From positions 28,561,505 through 28,625,504 of the forward strand of contig JACMZG010001863.1 in NCBI GenBank assembly GCA_018340805.1: a stretch of 64,000 nucleotides of DNA. Direction: 5' to 3'. The position numbers and the translations under genes are program-made. Shown here one piece after another: positions 22,186 through 32,674 of this stretch (position 1 is the first letter of the stretch; each line of letters opens with the position of its first letter). The notes beneath the pieces are model-generated. The model did no database searches and was not told the origin of the DNA. It was given only the letters and a program-made list of their open reading frames with translations. Origin of the DNA: Microvelia longipes. Its lineage: Eukaryota; Arthropoda; Insecta; Hemiptera; Veliidae.

Positions 22186-22507
22186 AAGACGTTAAGTTTT
22201 GGTGGGCATTGTAATAAGAGGTAATACCTTTTCACGAACTATTATTTCACTATAATTCTACCGATTTTAACCAGGGCGGCTTCAGGTTAGATTTGACATC
22301 TAGTAGATTTGAATAACCATGTAAACATGGCATATATCGCTTTGTTTATTACGACTTAATTATTTGTTTTTATTAATATTCTTTATTAAATAATATAACA
22401 GTTTTCAAAATATGATTTAAAATAGTAAAGTAACTACTGGATGTCCAGTTAAGTAAAACCGCTGCTTATATTTTTTTAATTTTGTGTCATTTTTGTAGAG
22501 AAATAAA

Positions 22508-25500
22508 ATGTCATACTTGGTCTGTCTCGAAGATAATGCAACATCGGATGTCCTAGTTATAAGGAGTTGTTGGCGGATTGGCAGCACTATGACTTCTTAC
22601 TGGCCACCCATTAAAAATCCAAACAAATTCAATCATTGTTTAATGAATAATGATGTCCCAGGAGAAAACTGGCTTGTCATTACATTAAAAAAAAATTTAT
22701 GTGAAACTGGTGAGTTATTTTATTTTAAGAACTTTTTGAACGAACGTAAGTGAGTTCTTCGTTACACAGCCAATTGGCAAATGCTTGTGTGTGTGCTAGT
22801 AGGTATCATCACAATGACTGCCTTAAAAGGTAACGCATTTTGACAAATTTTAGTACTGATTGTAACTGTGGATATCACTGTAGGGTGTAACAAAATTTTA
22901 CAGAAAAAGTCCTGTTACATTTCTGCGGCGCTCACAAGCCTTGTAAAATGTTTACAAGTATACATATCGTTAATAAGCTCTTTGTAAGCAAAATAAAATA
23001 ATTGTTCATTCATATATTAACCATTCTTACGTGTCCAACACAAATCTTAAAAATAACCAAAAATCACAATGACCATTTAAAAATTTGATTTGATTTTCGC
23101 AGTTTTTTAAATGTTATCTAAAATTCATTATACATTTGGGACCTACCAAGCAATAAGATATCTTAATAATATTACCGACTTAATCAATTTAGCGAGCGAA
23201 GCTAGCCTTTATTTGTTTATTATTTGTTGTTATTCACTTCTGACATGAGTTCCTGATGCAACGCATTACTAGTTTTATAATATGTTGTATTTATTACTTT
23301 AAGATTTACCACAATAGGCAGATTAGTCTCATTTTGGTTACTATTCACTGTTTTTTAATATAATTAAGTAATATTGTTATATGTGATAAAATGTCTTATG
23401 CTTTTGGCACTAATTTTAATTAGATGTGGTCAGTAGAACTTAGTTATTCAGGGGGAAGAAATGAGAAAGGCTGGTTTTTATCTGGCTGCATGGCTCCCTC
23501 CTCCATATTTATAGATAGTGTCATGTACCTACAATAAGAATGATCAATATTAATGAGATAATATCTTTTCAGACAATCTAATAAAAGCCAGACAAAAGGC
23601 AAAGGAGGCAGAAGAATTTTCAGACCTAAATGTTACAGATGAAGATGCTGTGGTGAGGAAAAAAAGAGTACCATTGAAATATGTACTATCTGATACTGAC
23701 AGTGACAATGACACAGGAGTGCCAAATGTGACTTATTTCAAGAGAACTAAACTAAGTAAGTATAAAACTGTTGTCGATTACTGTATAATCTGTTTGTCTC
23801 TTATTAATAATTATTACCAATTGTTGGAGGAAACAGGTCCTATATAATAAAAACACCCACCTTTCGATATATACCAATGAACTAATGCTGATAATGAGAT
23901 GAAACTTGGCACTTTTGTTTGTCTAATGTAGGACAACTAGCATGTCAAATGTACTCAATCAGATCATTTGTCTGTGTTTCATGAATTTTTTGACATTTGT
24001 GCTGAGGCATGAATGAGGGTTAATGACTTCAATTTCCTTCCGGATAGAACAACTAAGCCTGGAGGTTGGTTTTTGAGCCAAGTTTCAACTTTCTAGCATA
24101 AACACACTGGGAGCTAAGATGATAACACATACACACACATACAGACAACTTGCTAAAAACCATTCAAGTGGTCTTAAAACACCTGAAACAGATAATTCTG
24201 GTAACATCTCGTTTTGGCAATTTTTATGCTAACACAATACTTTTCCTTACGGTGTATGTGGGGAAAAGTAATTATTAAAACATGATGTTATATTTATAAT
24301 ATTTTCTGATCTGAATTAACCCTTCTGTCATTTAAAAAGGTTAAATTACAACTTTCCATTGAATGCTAGCTACCTCATTGATCAATTAACTTCTGTTTTT
24401 TTAGGTACAAGTGATGACAGCTATAATTGTTCTGTATCGCCTATACAACCAAGCACACATCAGTCAACTCTCATCCCTTTGCAACCACCGCAACAGCTTT
24501 CTTTAACTGGTAATTTACTGCTCATTATTATTTTCATGTTATGTTTTGTTATGTCCTGGTTACTTTGAGATAGATACTGAGTAAGAAGGGTTTAATAGAG
24601 GCAATGCCCTACTTTGGTAATAGATGTTGTATGTCTTTAAAAATAAGATGTGCAATTTCAATGTTTTTATTTTTTCAGTTAAATTAATTTATGAAAATGT
24701 AATCTAAGCAACTTTAGTCCTCTCTACTCTATGACTACCCAGTGACTAAATTAATGCTCGAAGAAAAAATTAATAAAATGTTATTGTAGGTCATTAAGTT
24801 TATAGTCTAATCTTGAAAATATGGTTTTTGTTTCTTATATTTTCAAATGGCTTAAAATTACTTTTTTAGGATTTGAAGATAGAATGGTTAAAGAGGTAGC
24901 ATACATAAAAGAACAAAACAAACAAATTTTAATTATTTTAAAACACATTTCTGATAAGAACGACAATGCTTCATTCTCACCACTTACCCCATTCCCCTTC
25001 AATTTACCAGCGGATAATTCAGACCATATAGATGATATTGAAAAATATTTAGAGGATAACAATAACTTTGCTGAATTTGTAAGTACTCATATTTGAATTT
25101 TTTAAGTTGGTTTAGCTTAATATGAAAGTTGTACTAGGTATAACCTGTAACAGTTAAAATAACTCGGTTCTAACGGTTAATTTACATTATGTAAAACTAT
25201 AATTTGTGTTCCAAGTTGATGCTTATTTCCTAATTTGGATAATAATGTTCCATGGTCAAAGATAACAAGGCTGATTAGGTTATGATTGAAATGGTAGAAG
25301 GAACAGGTTAAAATGTAAGTTATGATTTTAGCATCAAGAGTTTTTTTCTATTGGTTGAGTTCTGAAAAAAATGCATACAAAACAAATAAGTGACACAAAA
25401 AGCTTTTGAATTTATAAAATTTTTAGAGTTAAAGCCATTTTATAAGATTCAACATACTTTCTAAATCTACACTGTTCACTAAAGTCTAAATTCTTTCCGA

Positions 25501-26358
25501 AAAATCCTATATTTGTTATGGCTTTTTTTTAACATACGAACTTTGTTGTAGTGCAATTACATCAAAATCTTTTGTGGGAGAAAAGCGTCTGGAGTGAATG
25601 GAATGTTGAGGTGCTGCGTTACAAATTCATTGGCCCTTGATTATTCATACAAAGGAAGGAAAACAAAAAAGCCATTTTGTGATTTGAAACTCAACACAGC
25701 TATTATAAGTAAGCTAAAATTAATGCTACAAGTTCTACAAATTAATTGCTAGTGAAAATAAATAAGTTGAGATAAAATAAAATAGAACTTTTAAAATTGA
25801 ACAGCCATTTTGAATTGATGCCACTGATTCAGAGTGAGAGTGAATTTTCAACTTTTTGCACCTATTTCTAACTTAAGTGGAACTAATTTCAAATATTACA
25901 ATGAGAGGGTCAGTTTTGGTGAATAAATAAATGAAAAGGTATAGTTTATATTTCGCTTTTAACTCATATACGAGATATAAGTGAATAAATAAAGAAAACC
26001 AGTTGGCAACGTAAACTAGTACCCCGTTATCATTGCCAAAATAGGCCTTATGGTTATGTTAGTTTATGCCTCTACTCAAATGACTAATTTTGCAGTCACA
26101 GTTACACAGTTAGACAACTGAGTTGTCTAAGTGAGTTCAATTGAACTCACTTAGACAACTCATTAAATTATTTTGTTGGTGCTGACATTTAATTGGAACC
26201 AGTCCTGTAATAATTACTTTCAATGCTTTTTAGGAGTAGCAGAACAACAGTTGAAAACAGTTTCAAGAAATGAAGTGGAAGATAAGATCAAAGTTTGGCT
26301 GAAAGGTGCTCCGCAGAGAATTAACAACACAAATGGCACTTCCAAAGAGAAATTATAG
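22508..26358 (+). CDS. DUF4806-domain protein, six exons, transposon-borne
   Basis: Proposed exons: 22508-22709, 23573-23755, 24405-24509, 24870-25078, 25552-25708, 26234-26358. All introns are GT-AG, all phases agree, and the 981-nt CDS is open to TAG (326 residues). Exon 1 has YWPP (residues 31-34), and exon 2 continues with ARQKAKEAEEFSD (73-85), the usual N-terminal pattern of DUF4806 proteins. Exon 4 has a lysine-rich possible coiled coil and LPADNSDHIDDIEKYL. Exon 5 ends the domain with YKGRKTKKPFCDLKL, matching the family's GxxGKKxF signature. Exon 6 supplies a short tail. DUF4806 function is unknown; such proteins are abundant beside transposase genes in arthropods and cnidarians. Its place 87 bp upstream of a Tnp2-like transposase inside intact transposon ends suggests an accessory, perhaps end-binding, role (inference). 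The ATG is preceded by an acceptor at 22498. Confidence 0.85.
22710..23572 (+). other. Intron 1 of the DUF4806-type gene
   Basis: Donor GTGAGT, acceptor TTTTCAG. No inserted element recognised inside. Confidence 0.8.
23868..24276 (+). repeat. DR-1 dispersed repeat in intron 2
   Basis: It contains GAACTAATGCTGATAATGAG, ATGATAACACAT, CAGATAATTCTGG and the terminal hairpin CTTTTCC...GGAAAAG (24240-24275). It lies wholly within intron 2 (23756-24404), so it does not break the reading frame. Confidence 0.75.
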
Positions 26359-26397
26359 TATGTTAGCAAAGAGGTTTTTTATTGGTATATTTTGAGT

Positions 26398-26440
26398 AGA
26401 GGTGGGTGATACCAGGATTTTCGATATTCCTGATTCGATA
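26398..26440. mobile_element. Left-end fragment of a hAT-like MITE just before the transposase ATG
   Basis: TAGAGGTGGGTGATACCAGG and TTTCGATATTC match the left end of the element at 28736. It breaks off five bases before the transposase ATG, so the natural leader of that gene may have been replaced. Confidence 0.6.
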
Positions 26441-26444
26441 AAAA

Positions 26445-28688
26445 ATGATTGGCAAGAGACAGTTATATAGACGGGTTGCCAAAGAGGCTGAAGCCAATAA
26501 ACTCCTGATTCTTGAGAGTAGGCTGTTAACTGGTTTACACGATATTGCAACTGTTTCAAGTATTACTGATATTACTTTACCCCCTCCATCTAATATTGTA
26601 ACTGCTCCAAATATTAATACTTTAACTGATATTAACTTACCCGGTCCATCTAATATTGTAACTGTTCCAAATATTAATACTTTAACTGATATTAACTTAC
26701 CCGGCCCATCTAATATTGTAACTGTGCCAAATATTAATACTTTAACTGATATTAACTTACCCGGCCCATCTAATATTGTAACTGTGCCAAATATTAATAC
26801 TTTAACTGATATTAACTTACCCGGCCCATCTAATATGGACAATAGTTTACGCTATCTTCCTAATATTGAAAACTACTTATGCCCTGAACCATCTTCTGAT
26901 CAGTTTTGTCTGAGAAATATTGAGGATGTCTCAATTAATCCTGCATCATTTATTGCTGGCTGGGCTAGTCGTTTTAATATATCTCATGTAGCAATTAATT
27001 CATTACTCAAATTTTTAAAAATTTACTGTAAAGAAATCCCCTTGGACTCTAGAACAGTTCTACATACACCTACAGGTAAATCAAAGATATCATCTAAAAA
27101 AATTTGCAATGGCGAGCTAGTGTACTTTGGATTAGATAATGCAATTAAGACATATTTTTCAATTACTCAAGATAAACCTTGCAAAATAGAACTAAGCTTC
27201 AACATTGATGGCATTCCGCTCTTTCACAGCTCTGCATTACAGTTTTGGCCAATTTTAGTGTCTATTAATGATACTCAGGAACCTTTTGTTGTATCAATTT
27301 ACTGTGGTAAATCTAAACCACAGCCACTTAATGATTACCTCTCTGATTTCATACATGAATTGAGTGATCTACTTATGCGTGGGTTTTGGTTTAAATCAGA
27401 CCATTATAATGTACAGGTCCATTCATTTATTTGTGATGCTCCTGCAAGAGCATTTTTGAAAGCTATTAAAGGTCATGGGGGTTACTCATCTTGTGAAAAG
27501 TGTACATGTTATGGAACTTACATCAATGGAAGAGTTGTTCTTAATGACTTAAACTGTTCATTAAGAACTGACATTAGTTTCTCTGAACAAATAGATGAGG
27601 ATCATCACACGGGAGTTTCTCCATTAGTATCTCTTCCTATGATTGGAATGGTGTCACAATTTCCAATTGATTACATGCACTGTGTCTGTTAGGGGGTGGT
27701 TCGGAAACTATTAAATTTGTGGGTTAAAGGTAAGAATAAGAATGTCAAATTAGACTCCAGAAGAGTGCAATTGGTTAGTGACAATTCATTAGCCCTCTGT
27801 AAATACGTACCGAGTGATTTTAACCGAAAACCACGTGGGCTGAATGAGCTAGATCATTGGAAAGCTACCGAGTTCAGAACTTTTCTATTATATACGGGGC
27901 CTTTGGTGTTAAAGCATGTTTTAAATAAAGATGCATACGACCATTTCTTAATTCTTCATGTAGGAATTACATGTTTACTATCGCCCTTGTTAGTTAAGAC
28001 TAAATCACAGTTTGCTGATAAATTGTTAAGGAAATTTGTTTCATTGGGAATGCAAAATTCATTGTATGGAAAAGAGTTTGCCATATATAACGTCCACTAC
28101 TTAATACACTTGTCAAAAGAAGCAGATAGGTTTGGAGTTTTAGATAATGTATCTGCATTTAAATTTGAAAACTTTTTAGGTCAGTTAAAGAAAAAAATTA
28201 GGTCCCCTAACAAACCTCTTCAGCAAGTAACTAATAGAGTCCATGAATGCAACCACGTCAGTTTAAAATTGCCATTACATACTAAAATAAATCCAACTTG
28301 TAATTTTCCTCATAATAAAGGACCATTGACTAGTGAGTTTAAATCAAGTTTTTGCATTCAGTTTGAACAATTGTTGATTTGTGACTCTGTCATTTGTATC
28401 AAAAAATTTAGTGACAGTTGCTTAGCTGTAGATACAGGGGAAATAATTATTGTTAAAAATATTGTTTCTTTTCAACGCTCATTATATATTATTGGCTGTT
28501 GCTTTCAAAGATATGATAATTATTATACATATCCCTGTAATTCATTAGACATAGGGGTTTGCCTTGCTACCGATCTTGCTGAAACATTGTCTGTATTTAA
28601 AGTTTCTTCTATTGTTGCCAAATGTGTTATATTTCCAACCAGCTCATCAAAGTACCTAGCTTTACCTGTCCTTCATACGCTTCAGTAA
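26445..28688 (+). pseudogene. Tnp2-like (CACTA/EnSpm-type) transposase with one internal amber codon
   Basis: A single frame of 747 codons from the ATG at 26445 is interrupted only by TAG at 27690-27692 (codon 416), directly after DYMHCVC (409-415) where relatives continue with a hydrophobic residue; TTG to TAG is one change. Features: basic start GKRQLYRRV; a 20-residue repeat region (about 42-128); NIDGIPL (D255) and CDAPARAF (D331), likely first acidic catalytic residues; CEKC (350-353) with a further cysteine at 355, a possible zinc knuckle; YVPSDFNRKPRGL and HWKATEFRTFLLYTGP; YNVHYLIHL; and AFKFENFLG, whose E575 is a candidate third acidic residue. It would cut and paste the 15-kb element. 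The long open remainder suggests recent inactivation, or readthrough of the amber. Catalytic assignments are inference. Confidence 0.82.
26568..26840 (+). repeat. In-frame 60-bp repeat within the transposase gene
   Basis: Four full copies and a partial copy, almost identical, each encoding TDINLPGPSNIVTVPNINTL. The unit is a multiple of three and keeps the frame. The opposite strand is also open through the array, giving a spurious 159-codon frame. Confidence 0.95.
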
Positions 28689-28735
28689 GTCTTTTTGTAT
28701 CCAATCACTTTATTGCTCTTCTTAATGCTTATTAA

Positions 28736-29335
28736 TGGAGGTGGGCGATACCAGGACTTTCGATATTCATTACTGTTCTTACGATATCAATATTTCAATA
28801 TTTTTAACGAATTTTTTATTTACACTACTCTTGTTCCTCGTATGGGACATTATTACATAAAATTTTCACAAATCACTCAAAATTTTAGCCAAGGATTATA
28901 TTTTCACTGTAGGGTTGTTGTTTGTATAACAAATAGCAATTAACAAAGTATCTGATATTTTTTAAGTAAAAGCATTTATTTAAAAAAAATGATTGGCAAG
29001 AGACAGTTATATAGACGGGTTGCCAAAGAGGCTGAAGCCAATAAACTCCTGATTCTTGAGAGTAGGCTGTTAACTGGTTTACACGATATTGCAACTGTTT
29101 CAAGTATTACTGATATTACTTTACCCCCTCCATCTAATATTGTATTGAACGTAACGTTACGTTGTTATAGTTAACGTTGAATTGAACGTAACGTGTTACT
29201 TGAACGTTGCGCTCTGTGTTTCATCTTTTTTGATATTCAAAGTTCGATAATTTTGTCTCGATGTTTTAGATATCTCGATACCAATTAAATCGGCGATATC
29301 TCAATATCAAAATATCGAAGAACCCACCTCTACTT
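28736..29335. mobile_element. hAT-like MITE carrying a copy of the transposase 5' end
   Basis: Ends GGAGGTGGGCGATACC and its approximate inverse GAACCCACCTCTA, flanked by CTTATTAA and CTTATTAT, an 8-bp target duplication with one mismatch as expected for hAT elements. Inside, 28989-29144 is identical as far as I can see to 26445-26600, the first 52 codons of the transposase. Subterminal ATATCGAT-type motifs are abundant. Confidence 0.75.
28989..29174 (+). pseudogene. Captured first 52 codons of the transposase
   Basis: It starts at the same ATG with GKRQLYRRV and runs to PPPSNIV, then diverges into ACGTAACG-rich DNA and stops. The near-perfect match implies a very recent duplication. It lacks every catalytic motif. 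Confidence 0.85.
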
Positions 29336-30655
29336 ATTATGTTTGCGATCTACTTTTATTTTATTTTTCATTTTAAATTTGTCCCGTGTATAATAATAAA
29401 AAATTATTAAAACCTCTTTGCTAATGCTTTAAACAGGGTGGTACATTTCAAATACATCACCCTGATTAACTGAGCTTCAGGGTGGAATGTACCACCCCGT
29501 ATAATTTACTACGTTTTTTAAATGTATACTGTATTTTAAATTATGCTGCAATAAAATAAATGGAATACTGTCATTCTTTATAAAAATTCCAGCATGTTTT
29601 TAAACCATATATTAGCGGACTAAAAAGGTTCTAATTGCTATTATTTGCCCAGAGAAAAGAGGGTCTGCTTTAATTTTTTCCATTAAAACTTATTCTTCAT
29701 AAAATATACCACTTTTTTATTGTAAAAATAAAAAAAAATTTTAGCTGACAAAAAGGAAAAATGAGGAAAAAATGTCTTTATCCAAAGCCCTCTATAGTAC
29801 TATAGAGGGCCTTGCTTAATTGTGTCAATTGATGCCTTATGAAAATTGAGTGATTTCTTGACAAGTAACTTATTGTAAAAAAATTCAAAATTATTCAACA
29901 AAATTCAAATTAAGTTCTTTGCAAATTTTAAAAATTGCAATATTTTGGGTACATAGTCCGATACATTAGGCCACTATGTACTAATGTTAAATACTTTAGG
30001 CCATATGTTAAACACTCTGTGTAAAACATGCCGAGGTTTTTATGAACAATGCTTTCTTTGCATTTACAATTATTGGTAACTCAATATATATATATATAAA
30101 ACCATTGTGTGTATGTGTATACAAAACTATCATGTGCATAGTTTATTTTGTTGCTATTTCATAGTTTTACTTATATTTTAAGAGACAACTATGGAGATTC
30201 CCTGGGGATTTTAATAAGAATGATTTTCAGATATGTTGTAATTATGGAGTTACTGATAAAGAGTCTTGGGCTATCTGTTAGTATTGCAATTTTGGTGGTC
30301 GTCTTTAAAAATATCAATACGGTTGCACCTATGAAAAAATGTTTCAAATAACAAATGAAGATCACACAAAAGTAAACAACTTGAATTCTTCACCTATATA
30401 TTGTAGTTTCCAAGATATTTAAAAAAAACAATAATGTTTCTCCTCTCTCTTATCATATAAGGTAGAGTGAGAGAGAAGATTTATAAGATTTAAGTTGTTT
30501 ATGTTTATGACATCTACACTTGGATGTAAAATATGATTTTTTAATTTTTTTGTGATGATTTTATACTTTCTATATATGTAGTTTGTTTTAAAATAAAGCT
30601 CTTTTTATTATATTATTATTTTATGGAACATTTTCCTTAGGTTATTCATATTCTT
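29336..30655. other. AT-rich 3' region of the transposon with strong hairpins
   Basis: 29434-29500: GGGTGGTACATT pairs with AATGTACCACCC, with an inner CACCCTGA/TCAGGGTG stem. 29787-29810: GCCCTCTATAGTACTATAGA continues as a perfect 24-bp palindrome. AAAACCTCTTTGCTAA at 29400 is the inverse of TTAGCAAAGAGGTTTT at 26363. No gene; the 67-codon frame at 30148-30351 is not recognisable. Confidence 0.55.
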
Positions 30656-30659
30656 GTTA

Positions 30660-31745
30660 TTATTTCGTATGTTATTTTGTATGTATAAGACATTGTTTTT
30701 ATTAAAAAAGAATATGAATAAGTAATTAAAGAAACATGTACAGTTTGTTTTTCTTACTGTTTGTTTTCTTACGTTTAATTATGGTTATGCATAGCTCAAT
30801 TTGTTGTTATTTTGTATGTATAAGACATTGTTTTTATTAAAAAAGAATATGAATAAGTAATTAAAGAAACATATACAGTTTGTTGTTTGTTTTCTTACGT
30901 TTAATTATGGTTATGCATAGCTCAATTTGTTGTTATTTCGTATGTATAAGACATTGTTTTTATTAAAAAAGAAAATGAATAAGTAATTAAAGAAACATGT
31001 ACAGTTTGTTTTCTTACGTTTAATTATGGTTATGCATAGTTGAATTTGTTTTTATTTCGTATATATAAGACATTGTTTTTATTAAAAAAGAAAATGAATA
31101 AGTAATTAAAGAAACATGTACAGTTTGTTGTTTGTTTTCTTACGTTTAATTATGGTTATGCATAGCTCAATTGTGTTATTTCGTATGTATAAGACATTGT
31201 TTTTATTAAAAAGAAAATGAATAAGTAATTAAAGAAACATGTACAGTTTGTTTTCTTACGTTTAATTATGGTTATGCATAGTTGAATTTGTTTTTATTTC
31301 GTATATATAAGACATTGTTTTTATTAAAAAAGAAAATGAATAAGTAATTAAAGAAACATGTACAGTTTGTTGTTTGTTTTCTTACGTTTAATTATGGTTA
31401 TGCATAGCTCAATTTGTTGTTATTTCGTATGTATAAGACATTGTTTTTATTAAAAAAGAATATGAATAAGTAATTAAAGAAACATATACAGTTTGTTGTT
31501 TGTTTTCTTACGTTTAATTATGGTTGTGCATAGCTCAATTTGTTGTTCGTATGTATAAGACATTGTTTTTATTAAAAAAGAATATGAATAAGTAATTAAA
31601 GAAACATGTATAGTTTTTTTTCTTACAGTTTGTTGTTTGATTTCTTACGTTTATGGTTATACATAGTTCAATTTGTTTTTATTTTGTATGTATAAGACAT
31701 TGTTTCATTATAAAAAAAGAAAATAAATAAGTATTAAAGAAATAT
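30660..31745. repeat. Tandem array of a 119-138 bp unit (9 copies), right subterminal
   Basis: AAGACATTGTTTTTATTAAA recurs near 30687, 30822, 30949, 31068, 31189, 31309, 31436, 31557 and (diverged) 31695. Each unit also has ATTATGGTTATGCATAG and TTTCTTACGTTTAA. Length variation comes from partial loss of TTTGTTGTTTG. It lies inside the transposon, adjacent to the right ACGT-rich end. Confidence 0.92.
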
Positions 31746-31789
31746 TTAGTTAGTTTTTCTTTCCTTTATCATTCTCATGAAAAGTGTTT

Positions 31790-32660
31790 ATTTTTTTGTC
31801 TAAATTGCGTCACTGGAATCATGATAAAGACGTCAGTATTGCATCATTTGAAATGTGATTATGACGTCTTTAATAAGTCGCAGAAATATTTATTTCTACG
31901 TCAATATTACGTCAGTGGCAGTGAAGGCAAAGACGTCTTAAAAACGTCAATAAAATATTTAATTTTACGTATAAATTACGTCAATGAAGATGAGGGATAA
32001 ACGTCTTAAATACGTCAGTAAAATATTTAATTTTACGTCTATGAAAATTTTATAAAGACGCCTTAAATCCGTAAATAAAATATTTAATTTTACGTTTAAA
32101 TTACGTCAATGAAAATGAGGGATAAACGTCTTAAATACGTCAGTGAAATATTCATTTTGACGTATACATTACGTCAATGAAAATGAAGGAAAAACGTATT
32201 TATTACATCATTATAAATGAAATTTGGACGGCTTAAATGCATCACTAAAACATTTATAATTACGTCTATTTTACGTCACTGGAAAAAGTTAACGACGTCT
32301 TTATGCTGAGTAACAAATACTTAATAATAACGTCTTTTTAAGATAGTTGTTGTACGTATAAAACAAAGGTAGTTTAAACGTTAAAAAATTTTTAATTTTA
32401 ACATCATTCATACCAATTTGGGTATTTTTGAGGTATGAATTGACGTAAAATATACGTAAAAAAAATAACCACTTCGTCTTTTTTTAGTTATAATGACGGT
32501 ACAAAAATACGTCGTGGTCTTTTTTTAATCAAAAAGACGTTTAGAAAAATACGTCGTAAAACAGGTCATTTTTTGTGTCATCCTAACGTAATTATCTGAC
32601 GTCAAAATAACGTGATTGTAACGATTATAATCCCAAAAAAAACACGTCATTTCGACGTAA
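31790..32660. repeat. ACGT-rich right subterminal region
   Basis: Repeated GACGTCTTAAA, AATTTTACGT and TTACGTCAATGAA motifs with looser periodicity near 70-90 bp. ACGTCA and GACGTC predominate, whereas the left end favours AACGTT/AACGTC. The region ends in TGCTATCTGGG at 32664-32674. Confidence 0.8.
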
Positions 32661-32674
32661 GTCTGCTATCTGGG

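Larger units (their letters stand above)
17420..32674 (+). mobile_element. 15.3-kb CACTA/EnSpm-like DNA transposon nested in the 157-bp array
   Basis: Left end CCCCTATAGCA and inverted right end CCCAGATAGCA form short imperfect inverted repeats followed on both sides by ACGT and TGACGT motifs. The target is a 157-bp monomer: the left flank ends GGCCAA, the right flank starts AAATGG, and joining them with one AA gives GGCCAAATGG, the monomer sequence. So the target duplication is 2 bp. Contents in order: ACGT-rich subterminal DNA, GC-richer promoter-like block, DUF4806-type gene, Tnp2-like transposase, AT-rich tail, 120-bp array, ACGT-rich subterminal DNA. The transposase type points to CACTA/EnSpm relatives; the CCC terminus is not the classical CACTA end. 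Confidence 0.82.

Noticed and set aside
26363..26842. 159-codon minus-strand frame
   Set aside because: It is the antisense of the 60-bp in-frame repeats in the transposase gene; no start context or domain.
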